Origin: Paeniglutamicibacter kerguelensis
Lineage (GTDB): Bacteria > Actinomycetota > Actinomycetes > Actinomycetales > Micrococcaceae
NCBI RefSeq assembly: GCF_017876535.1
Contig: NZ_JAGIOF010000002.1
Coordinates: 1-15,018, forward strand
Direction of reading: 5' to 3'
Length of the DNA stretch: 15,018 nucleotides
The translations under genes and the position numbers were made by a program. The notes under the pieces are model-generated. The model had not been told where the DNA came from and did no database searches. It saw nothing but the letters and a program-made list of their open reading frames with translations. Position 1 is the stretch's first letter, and each line of letters starts with the position of its first letter. Of this stretch, positions 4,819 to 11,802 are shown in pieces.

Positions 4819-5796
4819 TTGAATGAAACTTCATGGGGTGAGTCAGTGGGCTGGGAAGCCGAATACGACGCGGTAAACAAAGCCGCTGAAGAATTTGTCT
4901 TTGGCCGTTGGCGGGCAGGGATGGAAAACGCAGACGGCTCCAACGACGCAGCGCTCCAGTACCGTGATACAACATGGCCTCAGCGCAAGCCCTGCCCACC
5001 TGTGTATCTCCCTCCGACATGGATCAAAGATGTCTGGTTATGCGGCCTCTTGGTGATCCTGTTTCTTTTTCTGTTGTTATGGTTTGGATCTAGCTTCGGC
5101 GCAGATCCAACTTTGTCGATCCTCTGTGCATTGCTGTGGTCTCTGTTGTGGTGGGCCGTATTCTCCTCCGCGAAAAAAACTGCCGCGCGCAAAAGCATTC
5201 CGCACTACACATGGCAGAAGGTTCGACAGACACGTCTGGCTGTCACTATGCAATTCAACGACGCAGCTGTAGCCGTGAACGCGCGATTGAACGGCGCCAA
5301 GCGCGCACAAAAAGCCGAGGAAATTGCACGGATTCAAGCGCGTGAACTCCAAGAATCGATGGAACGCGAAGCTGCGCTTGAGCGTGAGGAGGCCATGCGG
5401 CGGCCGCAACCAGTCTTCGACTGCACGCACCAGGAAGCCGAAGCACTGGCTGCCAGATGGATGCGATACCTCGGTGAGGAAGATGCCGTGGTCTCCCAAG
5501 CAACACGAGATGGCGGCATTGATGTGGTTTCGAACCGGTTTGTTGCTGAGGTAAAGCATCATGCAATGCCAGTGGGACCCCTCTACGTGCGTGCGATTGT
5601 TGGTGTCGCATACAACCTCGGCAAGTCCCCGGTGTTCTTTTCACTCAACGGTTATACGAGAGACGCCGAAGAATTTGGTCGCCAAGCCGGCGCTTTGCTC
5701 TTTGTTTACAATCCTGAACGCGGAACGCTTCACGGTGTAACAAAAGCAAGCCGCACGGCTATACGTGAAGGCCTTGCCAGCGTTCTGGAACACTAG
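4819..5796 (+). CDS. Membrane-anchored Mrr-like nuclease (copy 1)
   Basis: A 325-residue protein starting at TTG 4819 with GGGAAG five bases upstream; the next in-frame ATG (residue 35) has no better site. Residues 1-70 are polar. Two membrane segments lie at about 71-91 and 97-116, a charged helical linker at 140-195 (rich in Glu/Arg/Lys/Ala), and an Mrr-type restriction endonuclease domain at about 203-312. The catalytic signature is clear: GGID with Asp235, then AEVK with Glu244 and Lys246, the PD-(D/E)XK arrangement; Mrr homologues often have QXK instead. Both termini and the nuclease should be cytoplasmic. The DNA is visibly less GC-rich than the mobilization genes, suggesting separate acquisition. 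A role against foreign DNA at the membrane is likely but inferred. The target is unknown. Confidence 0.85.
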   Translation: MNETSWGESVGWEAEYDAVNKAAEEFVFGRWRAGMENADGSNDAALQYRDTTWPQRKPCPPVYLPPTWIKDVWLCGLLVILFLFLLLWFGSSFGADPTLSILCALLWSLLWWAVFSSAKKTAARKSIPHYTWQKVRQTRLAVTMQFNDAAVAVNARLNGAKRAQKAEEIARIQARELQESMEREAALEREEAMRRPQPVFDCTHQEAEALAARWMRYLGEEDAVVSQATRDGGIDVVSNRFVAEVKHHAMPVGPLYVRAIVGVAYNLGKSPVFFSLNGYTRDAEEFGRQAGALLFVYNPERGTLHGVTKASRTAIREGLASVLEH

Positions 5797-5807
5797 ATAA
5801 ATTCTGG

Positions 5808-6554
5808 CTATCGTTCGTATCCTTCATCGCGTCCAAGCTGCGGCGGTGTGTACGGACGCGCCACAGGAGTGATCCCCTTGGCAGGTCCACGGGTCGTGGG
5901 TGGGTTCGGGAAACTCGCCTCCCGCATCTTCTGAATCTTGGCTCTCTGTTCGTCCAATTCACGCTGCTCACGCTCTTTCACGGCCCGGTGTGAACCCAGT
6001 GTCCGGGCCTTGCCCTTGAATTCTTCCCGCTCGGCGCTGACCGCTAGTTTCGGCTGGTTCCGTCGCCGGGGAGCCTCCACCAGCTTGTGTTCGCGCTCAA
6101 GCTTCGTGCAGGCGCTCTGTGCCGCGCGGCGGTCGTTCCTGGCATGCCAGACCTCGCCCAGATCGTTGACCCGGGAGACCACCAGGTGCACGTGGTCATG
6201 ACCGTGGCGCACCATCACCCACGGATGATCCGCAAAGCCCATGTCCTCGGCAAACGACTGCCCCATGTCGGCCCACGTCGCATCCGACAACGTCCTATCC
6301 TGTGCGGTGTTGCGCAGCGAAACATGCCAGACGGGGTTCTTGATCTCCCGGCGGGTGTTGAGCGCCTTGCGCAACTCCCCGGCCCACTGGGACGGGTCGG
6401 TGTGGCCCTCCATGCCGACATTGGAGGCAATCACGATGCCGCCCGACTGCTTGGATCCGCCGAACTCGTAGGCGTGCTCGTTCGCGTTGCCCGGCCCGTG
6501 CAGGTAGGCGCCGATGTCCCCGGGGTTGTTCCCCCGGGTGATTTTCGCGATCAC
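5808..6554 (-). CDS. mobA: Short MOBP-like relaxase (copy 1)
   Basis: A 248-residue conjugative relaxase that would nick oriT and attach to the 5' end for transfer. The N-terminus MIAKITRGNNPGDIGAYLHG matches actinobacterial MobA/VirD2-type relaxases, with Tyr17 the likely nucleophile. WHVSLRN (76-82) and the metal-binding HGHDHVHLVVSRV (117-129; His117, His121, His123 in HxxxHxH) follow, then EVWHARNDRRAAQ (134-146). The charged helix 170-212 and proline-rich tail replace the long C-terminal region of most relatives, so it is short for the family. It starts at GTG 6552-6554, overlapping the mobC TGA by four bases (GTGA), which implies translational coupling. It converges with the nuclease gene, stops only 11 bases apart, with no terminator between. 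No coupling protein or secretion genes are present, so transfer needs a helper. Confidence 0.92.
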   Translation of the reverse strand: MIAKITRGNNPGDIGAYLHGPGNANEHAYEFGGSKQSGGIVIASNVGMEGHTDPSQWAGELRKALNTRREIKNPVWHVSLRNTAQDRTLSDATWADMGQSFAEDMGFADHPWVMVRHGHDHVHLVVSRVNDLGEVWHARNDRRAAQSACTKLEREHKLVEAPRRRNQPKLAVSAEREEFKGKARTLGSHRAVKEREQRELDEQRAKIQKMREASFPNPPTTRGPAKGITPVARPYTPPQLGRDEGYER

Positions 6555-7030
6555 GGCAGCTCACCGCGCACGCGGGCCAGTTCCTCGCGGGTCGCCTGCA
6601 CGGCCTCCAGCAACTCGGGACTGGACGGGGCGTGCCCGGAATTCACGGCACGCACCAACTGGTTCAGGTTCGACCCCACCCGCCCCAGATCCGCGCGCAG
6701 CTTCGCTATCTCACCCGCAGCGCCAATGTGATTTGAATCACTAACATCTAGCTGGGCTAGAATCTCGCCTCTCGCCCAGGCCGAAACCGATCGATCCCCA
6801 GCTGCCGCAATCAAGGCCGCGTGCTCTTCCTCGGTCAACGACATCGACACCCGACGCGTGCGCGGGTTCTCAACCGTCGGCCGGCCCGCCTTGCGTGGCT
6901 CGAACACTGGACGCGCTGCTGCAGCATCCGCGGCCTCCGCCTCTTGTTTGGCCTTTAGAGCTTCCCCGGCCAGAACCCACGGACTCACCGGGGTACTCGG
7001 TGCCGGGCTTTTCCGGGAAAACAACGCCAT
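6551..7030 (-). CDS. mobC: MobC-like accessory mobilization protein (copy 1)
   Basis: A 159-residue relaxosome protein from ATG 7028-7030, chosen because AAAGGA lies eight bases upstream; the ATG three codons earlier would sit right against that site. Residues 1-55 are a basic/Ala-rich disordered region. Residues 59-91 look like a ribbon-helix-helix (RRVSMSLTEEEHAALIAAAG, then SVSAWARGEIL). Residues 107-132 hold the MobC signature (RADLGRVGSNLNQLVRAVNS), and 138-156 form a final helix. MobC proteins bind oriT and help the relaxase open DNA. It is first in a two-gene unit with the relaxase and next to the repeat-rich oriT candidate. Confidence 0.9.
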   Translation of the reverse strand: MALFSRKSPAPSTPVSPWVLAGEALKAKQEAEAADAAAARPVFEPRKAGRPTVENPRTRRVSMSLTEEEHAALIAAAGDRSVSAWARGEILAQLDVSDSNHIGAAGEIAKLRADLGRVGSNLNQLVRAVNSGHAPSSPELLEAVQATREELARVRGELP

Positions 7031-7103
7031 GCGAACCATCCTTTGCGAGACCGCCCCGCGGTCGAAAACAAGCCCTCCGCAGGAGCAAGGGGCGATGAGC
7101 CGG

Positions 7104-7149
7104 AACGAAAACTGTCAGCGAGGAACGAGCGGTACGACAGTTTTCCGTT
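7104..7149. other. oriT candidate inverted repeat 1 (copy 1)
   Basis: AACGAAAACTGTC at 7104-7116 pairs with GACAGTTTTCCGTT at 7136-7149 with a single bulged C; the inner ten pairs are uninterrupted on the AT-rich side. It lies 74 bases upstream of the mobC ATG, so it may be the MobC/relaxase binding repeat or a mobC operator. Confidence 0.5.
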
Positions 7150-7170
7150 ACGGGGAATCATACCTTGCAT

Positions 7171-7217
7171 CTGTCCCAGGGCGTCCGACGAAGGAGAACC
7201 AGCGCGCTCTGGGACAG
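7171..7217. other. oriT candidate inverted repeat 2 (copy 1)
   Basis: CTGTCCCAG at 7171-7179 is the exact reverse complement of CTGGGACAG at 7209-7217; five further pairs inward (two wobbles) give a 14-bp stem. The right arm runs into the direct repeats at 7214-7237. Confidence 0.45.
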
Positions 7218-7237
7218 GGGGCCGGACAGGGGGCCGG
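7214..7237. repeat. Tandem 12-bp direct repeat in oriT region (copy 1)
   Basis: ACAGGGGGCCGG occurs twice without a gap (7214-7225, 7226-7237), followed by a degenerate third start (ACACGGGACCG). These may be binding sites for the relaxosome. Confidence 0.5.
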
Positions 7238-7288
7238 ACACGGGACCGACGACCCCAAGTGAACACGCGGAGGGAGCGGGGCCGGCCC

Positions 7289-7342
7289 ATCAACCGCAGC
7301 GCAGCGGAGGTTGATCCAGGGGGCACTGCGAAGCGTGCCCCC
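7289..7342. other. Paired hairpins, possible nic region (copy 1)
   Basis: ATCAACC/GGTTGAT (7289-7295, 7309-7315) is followed by a perfect 8-bp stem GGGGGCAC/GTGCCCCC (7319-7326, 7335-7342) with an 8-base loop, then TACGCC. A hairpin directly followed by GTGCCCCCTACG is vaguely like the hairpin-plus-nic layout of RSF1010-type oriTs. The relaxase is MOBP-like rather than MOBQ, so this is only suggestive. It may equally be a terminator. Confidence 0.35.
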
Positions 7343-7459
7343 TACGCCACCCACACGCCCCAGGTATTCGGGGGTACGTCATTGAGACCACGTCAAAAAC
7401 AGGGCTTCGGAACCTGTTGTGATCACGACGCCACACAGCCCAGCGAAGCGGGCCGGATC

Positions 7460-7512
7460 TTGCCCCGCGGGTAGAATCACAGCCGATATACAAACAAACC
7501 CGGGGGAAGAAA
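7460..7512 (+). promoter_or_regulatory. Lipoprotein leader: weak promoter and Shine-Dalgarno
   Basis: GGGGGA at 7502-7507 lies five bases before the ATG at 7513 and fixes the start. Upstream are a -10-like TAGAAT (7472-7477) without a good -35, and TTGCCC (7460-7465) with GATATA (7485-7490) at a long 19-base gap. Promoter choice is uncertain; the ribosome binding site is clear. Confidence 0.5.
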
Positions 7513-7905
7513 ATGAAGAAGTTTGCCATGCCTGTCCTGATGTCCGTTCTGCTGCTGACAGCGACCGCTTGCGGTGGAAGTGCAGAGCCTGAGGCTGCGG
7601 CCACGCCATCAGCATCCACCGTGGGCGAAGTTGCTGCCGCTGCTGGCACCAGCATTCCCAAGCCCACCGCTGAGCAGGAAGCAAAACTGCTGGACGACAT
7701 CAAGAAGATCAACCCGGCGTTCATCAACCGGAAGACCGTGGACAACGCACGGAACCAGTGCACAAGCATCTTGGATGAGTCCCCGGAAGCCAGCTTGGTT
7801 AGATCGGTCAAGGCCCGCTTTGAGGGTCTCGGCGTCGAGTCAGTTTCCGACGCCGAAGCAAAGCAGCTGTTGAAGACAATCCGTACCAACGGATTCTGCA
7901 AGTAG
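7513..7905 (+). CDS. Small secreted lipoprotein, function unknown (copy 2)
   Basis: Same 130-residue protein as at 2-394 (lipobox Cys20, paired Cys in the C-terminal domain). This copy has its full natural leader in view, with the GGGGGA Shine-Dalgarno five bases upstream. It lies 482 bases from the divergent mobC start of copy 1, across the candidate oriT, which shows the normal neighbourhood of the gene on the plasmid circle. Confidence 0.85.
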   Translation: MKKFAMPVLMSVLLLTATACGGSAEPEAAATPSASTVGEVAAAAGTSIPKPTAEQEAKLLDDIKKINPAFINRKTVDNARNQCTSILDESPEASLVRSVKARFEGLGVESVSDAEAKQLLKTIRTNGFCK

Positions 7906-7921
7906 CCCTAGCGAATCACCA

Positions 7922-7960
7922 GGTTCCCGGGTTAGCCGTCATCGTGTTAGCCCGGGAACC
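7922..7960 (+). terminator. Hairpin after lipoprotein gene (copy 2)
   Basis: Repeat of the 15-bp-arm hairpin at 411-449. Confidence 0.55.
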
Positions 7961-8010
7961 AACGGAACCAAGCTGGGTGCAGTCGGGCGAGCGAGGACGG
8001 AGCCTCTGGA

Positions 8011-8054
8011 ACTTGAGGAGGCAGGTCTGTACTCAAGTCTTCGGTAAAGGACTT
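8011..8054 (+). other. Two mutually exclusive stems (copy 2)
   Basis: Repeat of the overlapping stems at 500-543. Confidence 0.3.
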
Positions 8055-8166
8055 CGCTTCGCTCAGGCTGTCTCCCCCTGCTGTTCCCTGCCCCCAACGC
8101 TTCGGTTAGGTATTGACGCAACGCACCGGCCGTGGCATTCGGATGGTGGGGTCAGGAAACGATGGA

Positions 8167-8219
8167 CCCCCCCAGTGAATCGGGGCGCACTGATGGCGCG
8201 GAAGGATTCACTGAGGGGG
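8167..8219. other. Large imperfect hairpin in candidate origin (copy 2)
   Basis: Repeat of the structure at 656-708. Confidence 0.4.
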
Positions 8220-8538
8220 ACTGAGGATCTGATTCGGACGGAGCCGGTCGAGGTTTCCTAGAACGCGCTACGGGTATTACTCGCCTGCGCCAGGACTGGG
8301 ATGTGAGGGGTGAACCGGGGGAGCCGCAAACGCTCTTACCCCGCTGGATTTTCTAGCGCTCCGAGTCTGCCTTGATACGCGTTCAATCCCTCTCGGGAAA
8401 TCCTTTGGTCTCACTACACCCGGGGACAAGCCGGTGGTCATTCATCCTGACTCGGCTTCGACATGCCGTGGACGGGTATCGCGCACTCTGCCAGGAGTCG
8501 GGATACACTTTCTATTAAGTTGTTTTTGACGAACATCA

Positions 8539-8573
8539 CGATAGCCGAGTACCTGCCAGGGTCTCGGCTATCG
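8539..8573 (+). terminator. Perfect 11-bp hairpin upstream of helix-turn-helix gene (copy 2)
   Basis: Repeat of 1028-1062. Confidence 0.45.
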
Positions 8574-8639
8574 GCCTTTAACCGGCGTGTCACTCTGACT
8601 TGGGCCTGGGGCTCGAATCGTTCCCCGTACCTTGGAAGC

Positions 8640-9152
8640 ATGGATGGACAACGCCCCGCATGGCGACTCTCGGAAGCTGTCGAACGAACCAACGCCAGCA
8701 GGTCGACCCTTCGCAGGCACCTGGAGAACGGACGACTTCCCAACGCCTACAAGGACAGCTCGGGTGCGTGGCGGTTCCCGGTCGAGGATCTACTCGCCGC
8801 CGGGGTGAGCATGGTCAAGAGCAGCCCAGACAATCCGGTGAACGTGTCCACTGAGCAACCTGCTGAACAACCCATGAGCAACCATGCCCAGCGCATTGCC
8901 GAACTGGAACAACAGCTTGCCGTTGAACGCGAACGCAGCGCCGGACTGGAAAGGCTTGCGGCATTCGCCCATGAGCGCGCGGAAGACCTCCGCATGGCCT
9001 TGCGGATGATCGAGGGAACCAGGCCTGAGCAACCCGCTGAGCAAGCTCTGAGCGTGCCCAGTGACCGTGCCCAGGATGGTGCCGTGAGCGACCCTGAGCA
9101 ATCCTCTCCCAGCGGTGCTCGCCGATGGCTAACCTTCGGTCGTCGTCGGTGA
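8640..9152 (+). CDS. Helix-turn-helix/coiled-coil protein, candidate replication protein (copy 2)
   Basis: Same 170-residue protein as at 1129-1641: winged helix-turn-helix at 8-55, coiled coil at 82-123, basic tail. If both copies exist on one molecule there are two candidate origins, which a real dimer would have and an assembly artefact would only appear to have. Confidence 0.7.
   Translation: MDGQRPAWRLSEAVERTNASRSTLRRHLENGRLPNAYKDSSGAWRFPVEDLLAAGVSMVKSSPDNPVNVSTEQPAEQPMSNHAQRIAELEQQLAVERERSAGLERLAAFAHERAEDLRMALRMIEGTRPEQPAEQALSVPSDRAQDGAVSDPEQSSPSGARRWLTFGRRR
8851..9102. repeat. Iteron-like TGAGCAAC repeats inside the gene (copy 2)
   Basis: Repeat of the array at 1340-1591; elements start at 8852, 8864, 8875, 9026, 9038, 9049, 9085 and 9095. 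Confidence 0.5.
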
Positions 9153-9167
9153 TTTGCGGGCGTTAGG

Positions 9168-9183
9168 CGGCGCGCCAGCGCCG
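9168..9183 (+). terminator. Short GC hairpin after helix-turn-helix gene (copy 2)
   Basis: Repeat of 1657-1672. Confidence 0.3.
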
Positions 9184-9276
9184 TGCAACCGTCAAAGGCT
9201 CCGGGGCTCTCCCCGTGCCCGGTCATAGCGCCGCGTGGCCGTGGTGAAGATGGGCCGGGGCTCGGAAACGGACACG

Positions 9277-9306
9277 AAAAGGGGCCGGCTACAGTTAGCC
9301 GGCCCC
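9277..9306 (-). terminator. Strong terminator for the 95-residue gene (copy 2)
   Basis: Repeat of the 11-bp stem with T-run at 1766-1795. Confidence 0.85.
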
Positions 9307-9353
9307 ATGATCTGGTTTTCGTTTGCCGCCGTCGAGTTGCCCTTCGCTTGGCG

Positions 9354-9641
9354 TTACTTGGATTCTTCGGGAACCCAGGTGAGGTAAATGTCGCCGTGGC
9401 GTACGCCTTCCTCATTGACAACGGAGTTGCGGAGGTTGACGACAATGCGCCCATCGGCCTGGATGAACGGGGGAGTGCGGTAGGTGCGGACGCTCTTGCT
9501 CAGCGATTCCGGTACGCCTTCGCCGGCGAGCACCGCAACGCCCGGGGTTTCCTGGGCAAGTCGGGCCTTGCCGTCCCAGTCGTAGTTGCCCTTTCGGACG
9601 CCGCGCCTCGGGGGTAGCCCGATTGGTGTTGTGCCGTTCAT
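9354..9641 (-). CDS. Hypothetical protein, 95 residues (copy 2)
   Basis: Same unrecognised protein as at 1843-2130, with the same AGGAG ribosome binding site and upstream palindrome. Confidence 0.75.
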   Translation of the reverse strand: MNGTTPIGLPPRRGVRKGNYDWDGKARLAQETPGVAVLAGEGVPESLSKSVRTYRTPPFIQADGRIVVNLRNSVVNEEGVRHGDIYLTWVPEESK

Positions 9642-9669
9642 GAATTCTCCTGTTGGGTTGGTTTCGCAT

Positions 9670-9695
9670 TTTCCGGTTGGACGTCCAACCGGAAA
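9670..9695 (-). promoter_or_regulatory. 26-bp perfect palindrome (copy 2)
   Basis: Repeat of the loopless palindrome at 2159-2184. Confidence 0.6.
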
Positions 9696-9818
9696 CCATT
9701 GGTGTTTCCCCCGTTATCGGTGGTGACATTCAGATTACCGCTGGGCAGATGACAGAATTTGCCATTGGTCGCTATACAGCACTTCCGTGGTCTAAGCCCG
9801 TGCCCCGGGCGTGAGGAA

Positions 9819-9848
9819 GCCCCCGACTCGTGGTCTTGAATCGGGGGC
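9819..9848 (-). terminator. Terminator for the 78-residue gene (copy 2)
   Basis: Repeat of 2308-2337. Confidence 0.65.
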
Positions 9849-9862
9849 CTTGCGTTTCCTGT

Positions 9863-10099
9863 CTAGTCCTTCAGCTCGGGATAGGTTCCATCGACGGTGG
9901 CCACGGTTTCCATCCAGCATGTCGCGTCGATTGCCTGGTCGAGTCCTTCGAGCGCCGACGCGATCGCGGGGGCTGATGCCGGGTAGGTCTGGTTCAGGCT
10001 GTCCGTGGCCATGACGATGCGGCCGTGGTCTGCCAGCTGCTCCAGCTGGAACCGCAGGGTGCGGAGCTGGTCATAAATCTCTGATGCTCGGGTGGTCAC
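9863..10099 (-). CDS. Hypothetical protein, 78 residues (copy 2)
   Basis: Same acidic helical protein as at 2352-2588, GTG start. Confidence 0.65.
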   Translation of the reverse strand: MTTRASEIYDQLRTLRFQLEQLADHGRIVMATDSLNQTYPASAPAIASALEGLDQAIDATCWMETVATVDGTYPELKD

Positions 10100-10152
10100 G
10101 TCGTGCCCTTCGTTGGTCGGTTCATCTTGTCATCGTGCGCCGACGGGTGGGC

Positions 10153-10168
10153 CGGGCCGTCAGGCCCG
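10153..10168 (-). terminator. Short hairpin after resolvase gene (copy 2)
   Basis: Repeat of 2642-2657. Confidence 0.3.
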
Positions 10169-10181
10169 ACTCCATGGCCAG

Positions 10182-10844
10182 CTAGGAAACGTTGGCCCAG
10201 ACCTCGGACTCCAGGATCTTCTTCACGGTTGCCGGATACCACCGCGCGCCACCCTGCGCCGTCGGCGTCCCGTCCTCGGTCAGCCCGTTGGCGATCGCCG
10301 TATACGTGGCGCCGTCGCGGCGTTCGGCCTTGATCCGCTTCACCACCGCAACGGGCAGCTCCGTGCGGCGGCCCAGCTTCACGCCCTCGCGCTTCCGCTG
10401 CGCCAGCCCCTCGCGGGTTCGGTCACCGATCAGCCGCCGTTCATACTGCGCGACCGACACCTGGACATTGGCCATGAACTCACCCTGCGACGTGGTGGTG
10501 TCCAGATCCATCTCGCTCAGCACCATGGCCCAGCCCTCGCGCCGCGACCTGCCCATGAGCCCGGCGAAGTCTTCGACGTTGCGGCTGATGCGGTCGATCC
10601 GAATGGCCAGCAGGTAGTGGGCCGCGCCAGCGGTGAGCATGTCCAGCGCCTCGTTCAATACCGGACGCGCCTTGCGGGACATGGACTTGCCGGAGGCCTG
10701 CTCCTGCATGACCACCGCGTTCCAGCCCCGAAGCTGCGCGACATGGCTCAGGAGCACCACCTGGGCATCAAGGCTGGCCCCCTTGCGGGCCTGTTCCTCG
10801 GTGGACACTCGGGCATAAACGATGGCTGTCCTGGTCGGGTTCAC
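10182..10844 (-). CDS. Serine recombinase (resolvase type) (copy 2)
   Basis: Same intact 220-residue resolvase as at 2671-3333 (Ser14, Arg85). Both copies keep all catalytic residues, so a cell carrying this molecule as a dimer should be able to resolve it. Confidence 0.93.
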   Translation of the reverse strand: MNPTRTAIVYARVSTEEQARKGASLDAQVVLLSHVAQLRGWNAVVMQEQASGKSMSRKARPVLNEALDMLTAGAAHYLLAIRIDRISRNVEDFAGLMGRSRREGWAMVLSEMDLDTTTSQGEFMANVQVSVAQYERRLIGDRTREGLAQRKREGVKLGRRTELPVAVVKRIKAERRDGATYTAIANGLTEDGTPTAQGGARWYPATVKKILESEVWANVS

Positions 10845-10851
10845 GTTCCGA

Positions 10852-10881
10852 ATTTATACCAAAGGGACGTTTGGTATAAAT
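10852..10881 (-). promoter_or_regulatory. Inverted repeat: resolvase promoter and candidate res site (copy 2)
   Basis: Repeat of 3341-3370. The two sites are in direct orientation 7,511 bp apart, the arrangement that resolvase would convert into two single-unit circles. Confidence 0.65.
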
Positions 10882-10940
10882 CAAATCTCGATAAGCTGGG
10901 GATTTTCTTTGGCCTTACGCACTCTTACTCGCTGACAGAC

Positions 10941-10983
10941 ACGACCCGCGTCCCACACGGGCACCCCCACTCTGCGGGGTCGT
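10941..10983 (-). terminator. Hairpin after the membrane DUF3761-like gene (copy 2)
   Basis: Repeat of 3430-3472. Confidence 0.45.
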
Positions 10984-10984
10984 A

Positions 10985-11695
10985 CTACCTGTCTACGCCG
11001 CCGTGCCAGGAGCAAGCACCTTGCTTTCCCCCTGCGTTGGAGTGTGTGCCGTCCATGCATCGAACCCTGTAGCCCGTTGTGGATCGGCTTGGCGCTGCGG
11101 GGCGGCTGGGTGCCGTGGAGTCACCTTCGGGAATGATGAACTTAGGCGCTTGGTAAGTGGCGGTCCTTAGGCGCGCTCGGGCGCTATTTCCTTCCCAGAA
11201 CGTACTGGTCAAGTTGCATTCGGTTACGGTCGCATAGGCGTAATTGAGGCTTGCAGCAGTACCGGCAGATTTGCTGCCGGGCTTGCCATACGTGGTGTGA
11301 AAATAGCTCCCTTCGCCTCCCGTGCGAATGTCGCTACAGATTTGGACGGCGATGCTCTTGAGATCTAATTCGGAAGGCGGCGTGAGCCCGTACGCCCTGT
11401 AGCTATTGGTTGTGTAGTCGCGACTGAGTTCCTCGTTTGTTTTTGTTGCCGGGGGTGTTGTTTTAGTGGGGGCGGCCGCAAAGGCCTTGGCGTTAGATTG
11501 CGGAGAGGTGGCAGCCGCTTTGGAGGGTGCGTCTGTGTCGAGTGTTGAACTAATCCCCGACCAGACCAGCAAAACGAGCATGAGGAGCGAGGCTGTTATG
11601 ACTAGCCGAGAGCCTCCGCCCCCACCTTTGTTGGCAGGGGGGAGCGGGTCAACCGAGTCGCGGCTCCGCCCGTAATGGAATTGCTCGTCTTTCAT
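10985..11695 (-). CDS. Single-pass membrane protein with DUF3761-like C-terminus (copy 2)
   Basis: Same 236-residue protein as at 3474-4184: membrane segment at 31-52 and the C-DG-S-G-CS-HGGV tail. Confidence 0.85.
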   Translation of the reverse strand: MKDEQFHYGRSRDSVDPLPPANKGGGGGSRLVITASLLMLVLLVWSGISSTLDTDAPSKAAATSPQSNAKAFAAAPTKTTPPATKTNEELSRDYTTNSYRAYGLTPPSELDLKSIAVQICSDIRTGGEGSYFHTTYGKPGSKSAGTAASLNYAYATVTECNLTSTFWEGNSARARLRTATYQAPKFIIPEGDSTAPSRPAAPSRSTTGYRVRCMDGTHSNAGGKQGACSWHGGVDR

Positions 11696-11802
11696 GGTTT
11701 CCCCCGCTGTTTCTATTTGACGCTGGCAACATTGTTCCATCAGGGCACGAAGGGACTTTCGAGGCGCGCGTGGTCGTCGGGTGAAGCGTTCCCTTTATGA
11801 AC

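Larger units (their letters stand above)
1..7511. repeat. First copy of the 7,511-bp plasmid unit
   Basis: This is one complete unit. All genes and non-coding landmarks found here recur exactly 7,511 bases later, with no indel between copies. It begins one base before the ATG of the lipoprotein gene, so that gene's ribosome binding site is cut off here and can only be seen in the second copy. The unit carries mobilization genes, a resolvase and no chromosomal housekeeping gene, which fits a small plasmid. Confidence 0.97.
7031..7511. other. Candidate oriT and lipoprotein promoter region (copy 1)
   Basis: This 481-base gap upstream of mobC holds no convincing gene; its open frames are Arg/Gly/Pro-rich shadows. 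It contains inverted repeats at 7104-7149, 7171-7217, 7289-7315 and 7319-7342, plus a 12-base direct repeat at 7214-7237. Dense repeats beside mobC are what an oriT looks like. Its right end is the leader of the next lipoprotein gene. Confidence 0.6.
7906..8639. other. Long structured non-coding region, candidate origin (copy 2)
   Basis: Repeat of 395-1128. Same hairpins and AT-rich patch (about 8503-8538); no gene seen. Confidence 0.5.

Noticed and set aside
6087..6731. A 214-residue plus-strand open frame over the relaxase and mobC
   Set aside because: Antisense to two well-recognised genes with conserved motifs.
7043..7474. A 143-residue open frame in the oriT region
   Set aside because: Arg/Gly/Pro-rich, and it runs through several inverted repeats and the tandem 12-bp repeat; the repeats explain its sequence.
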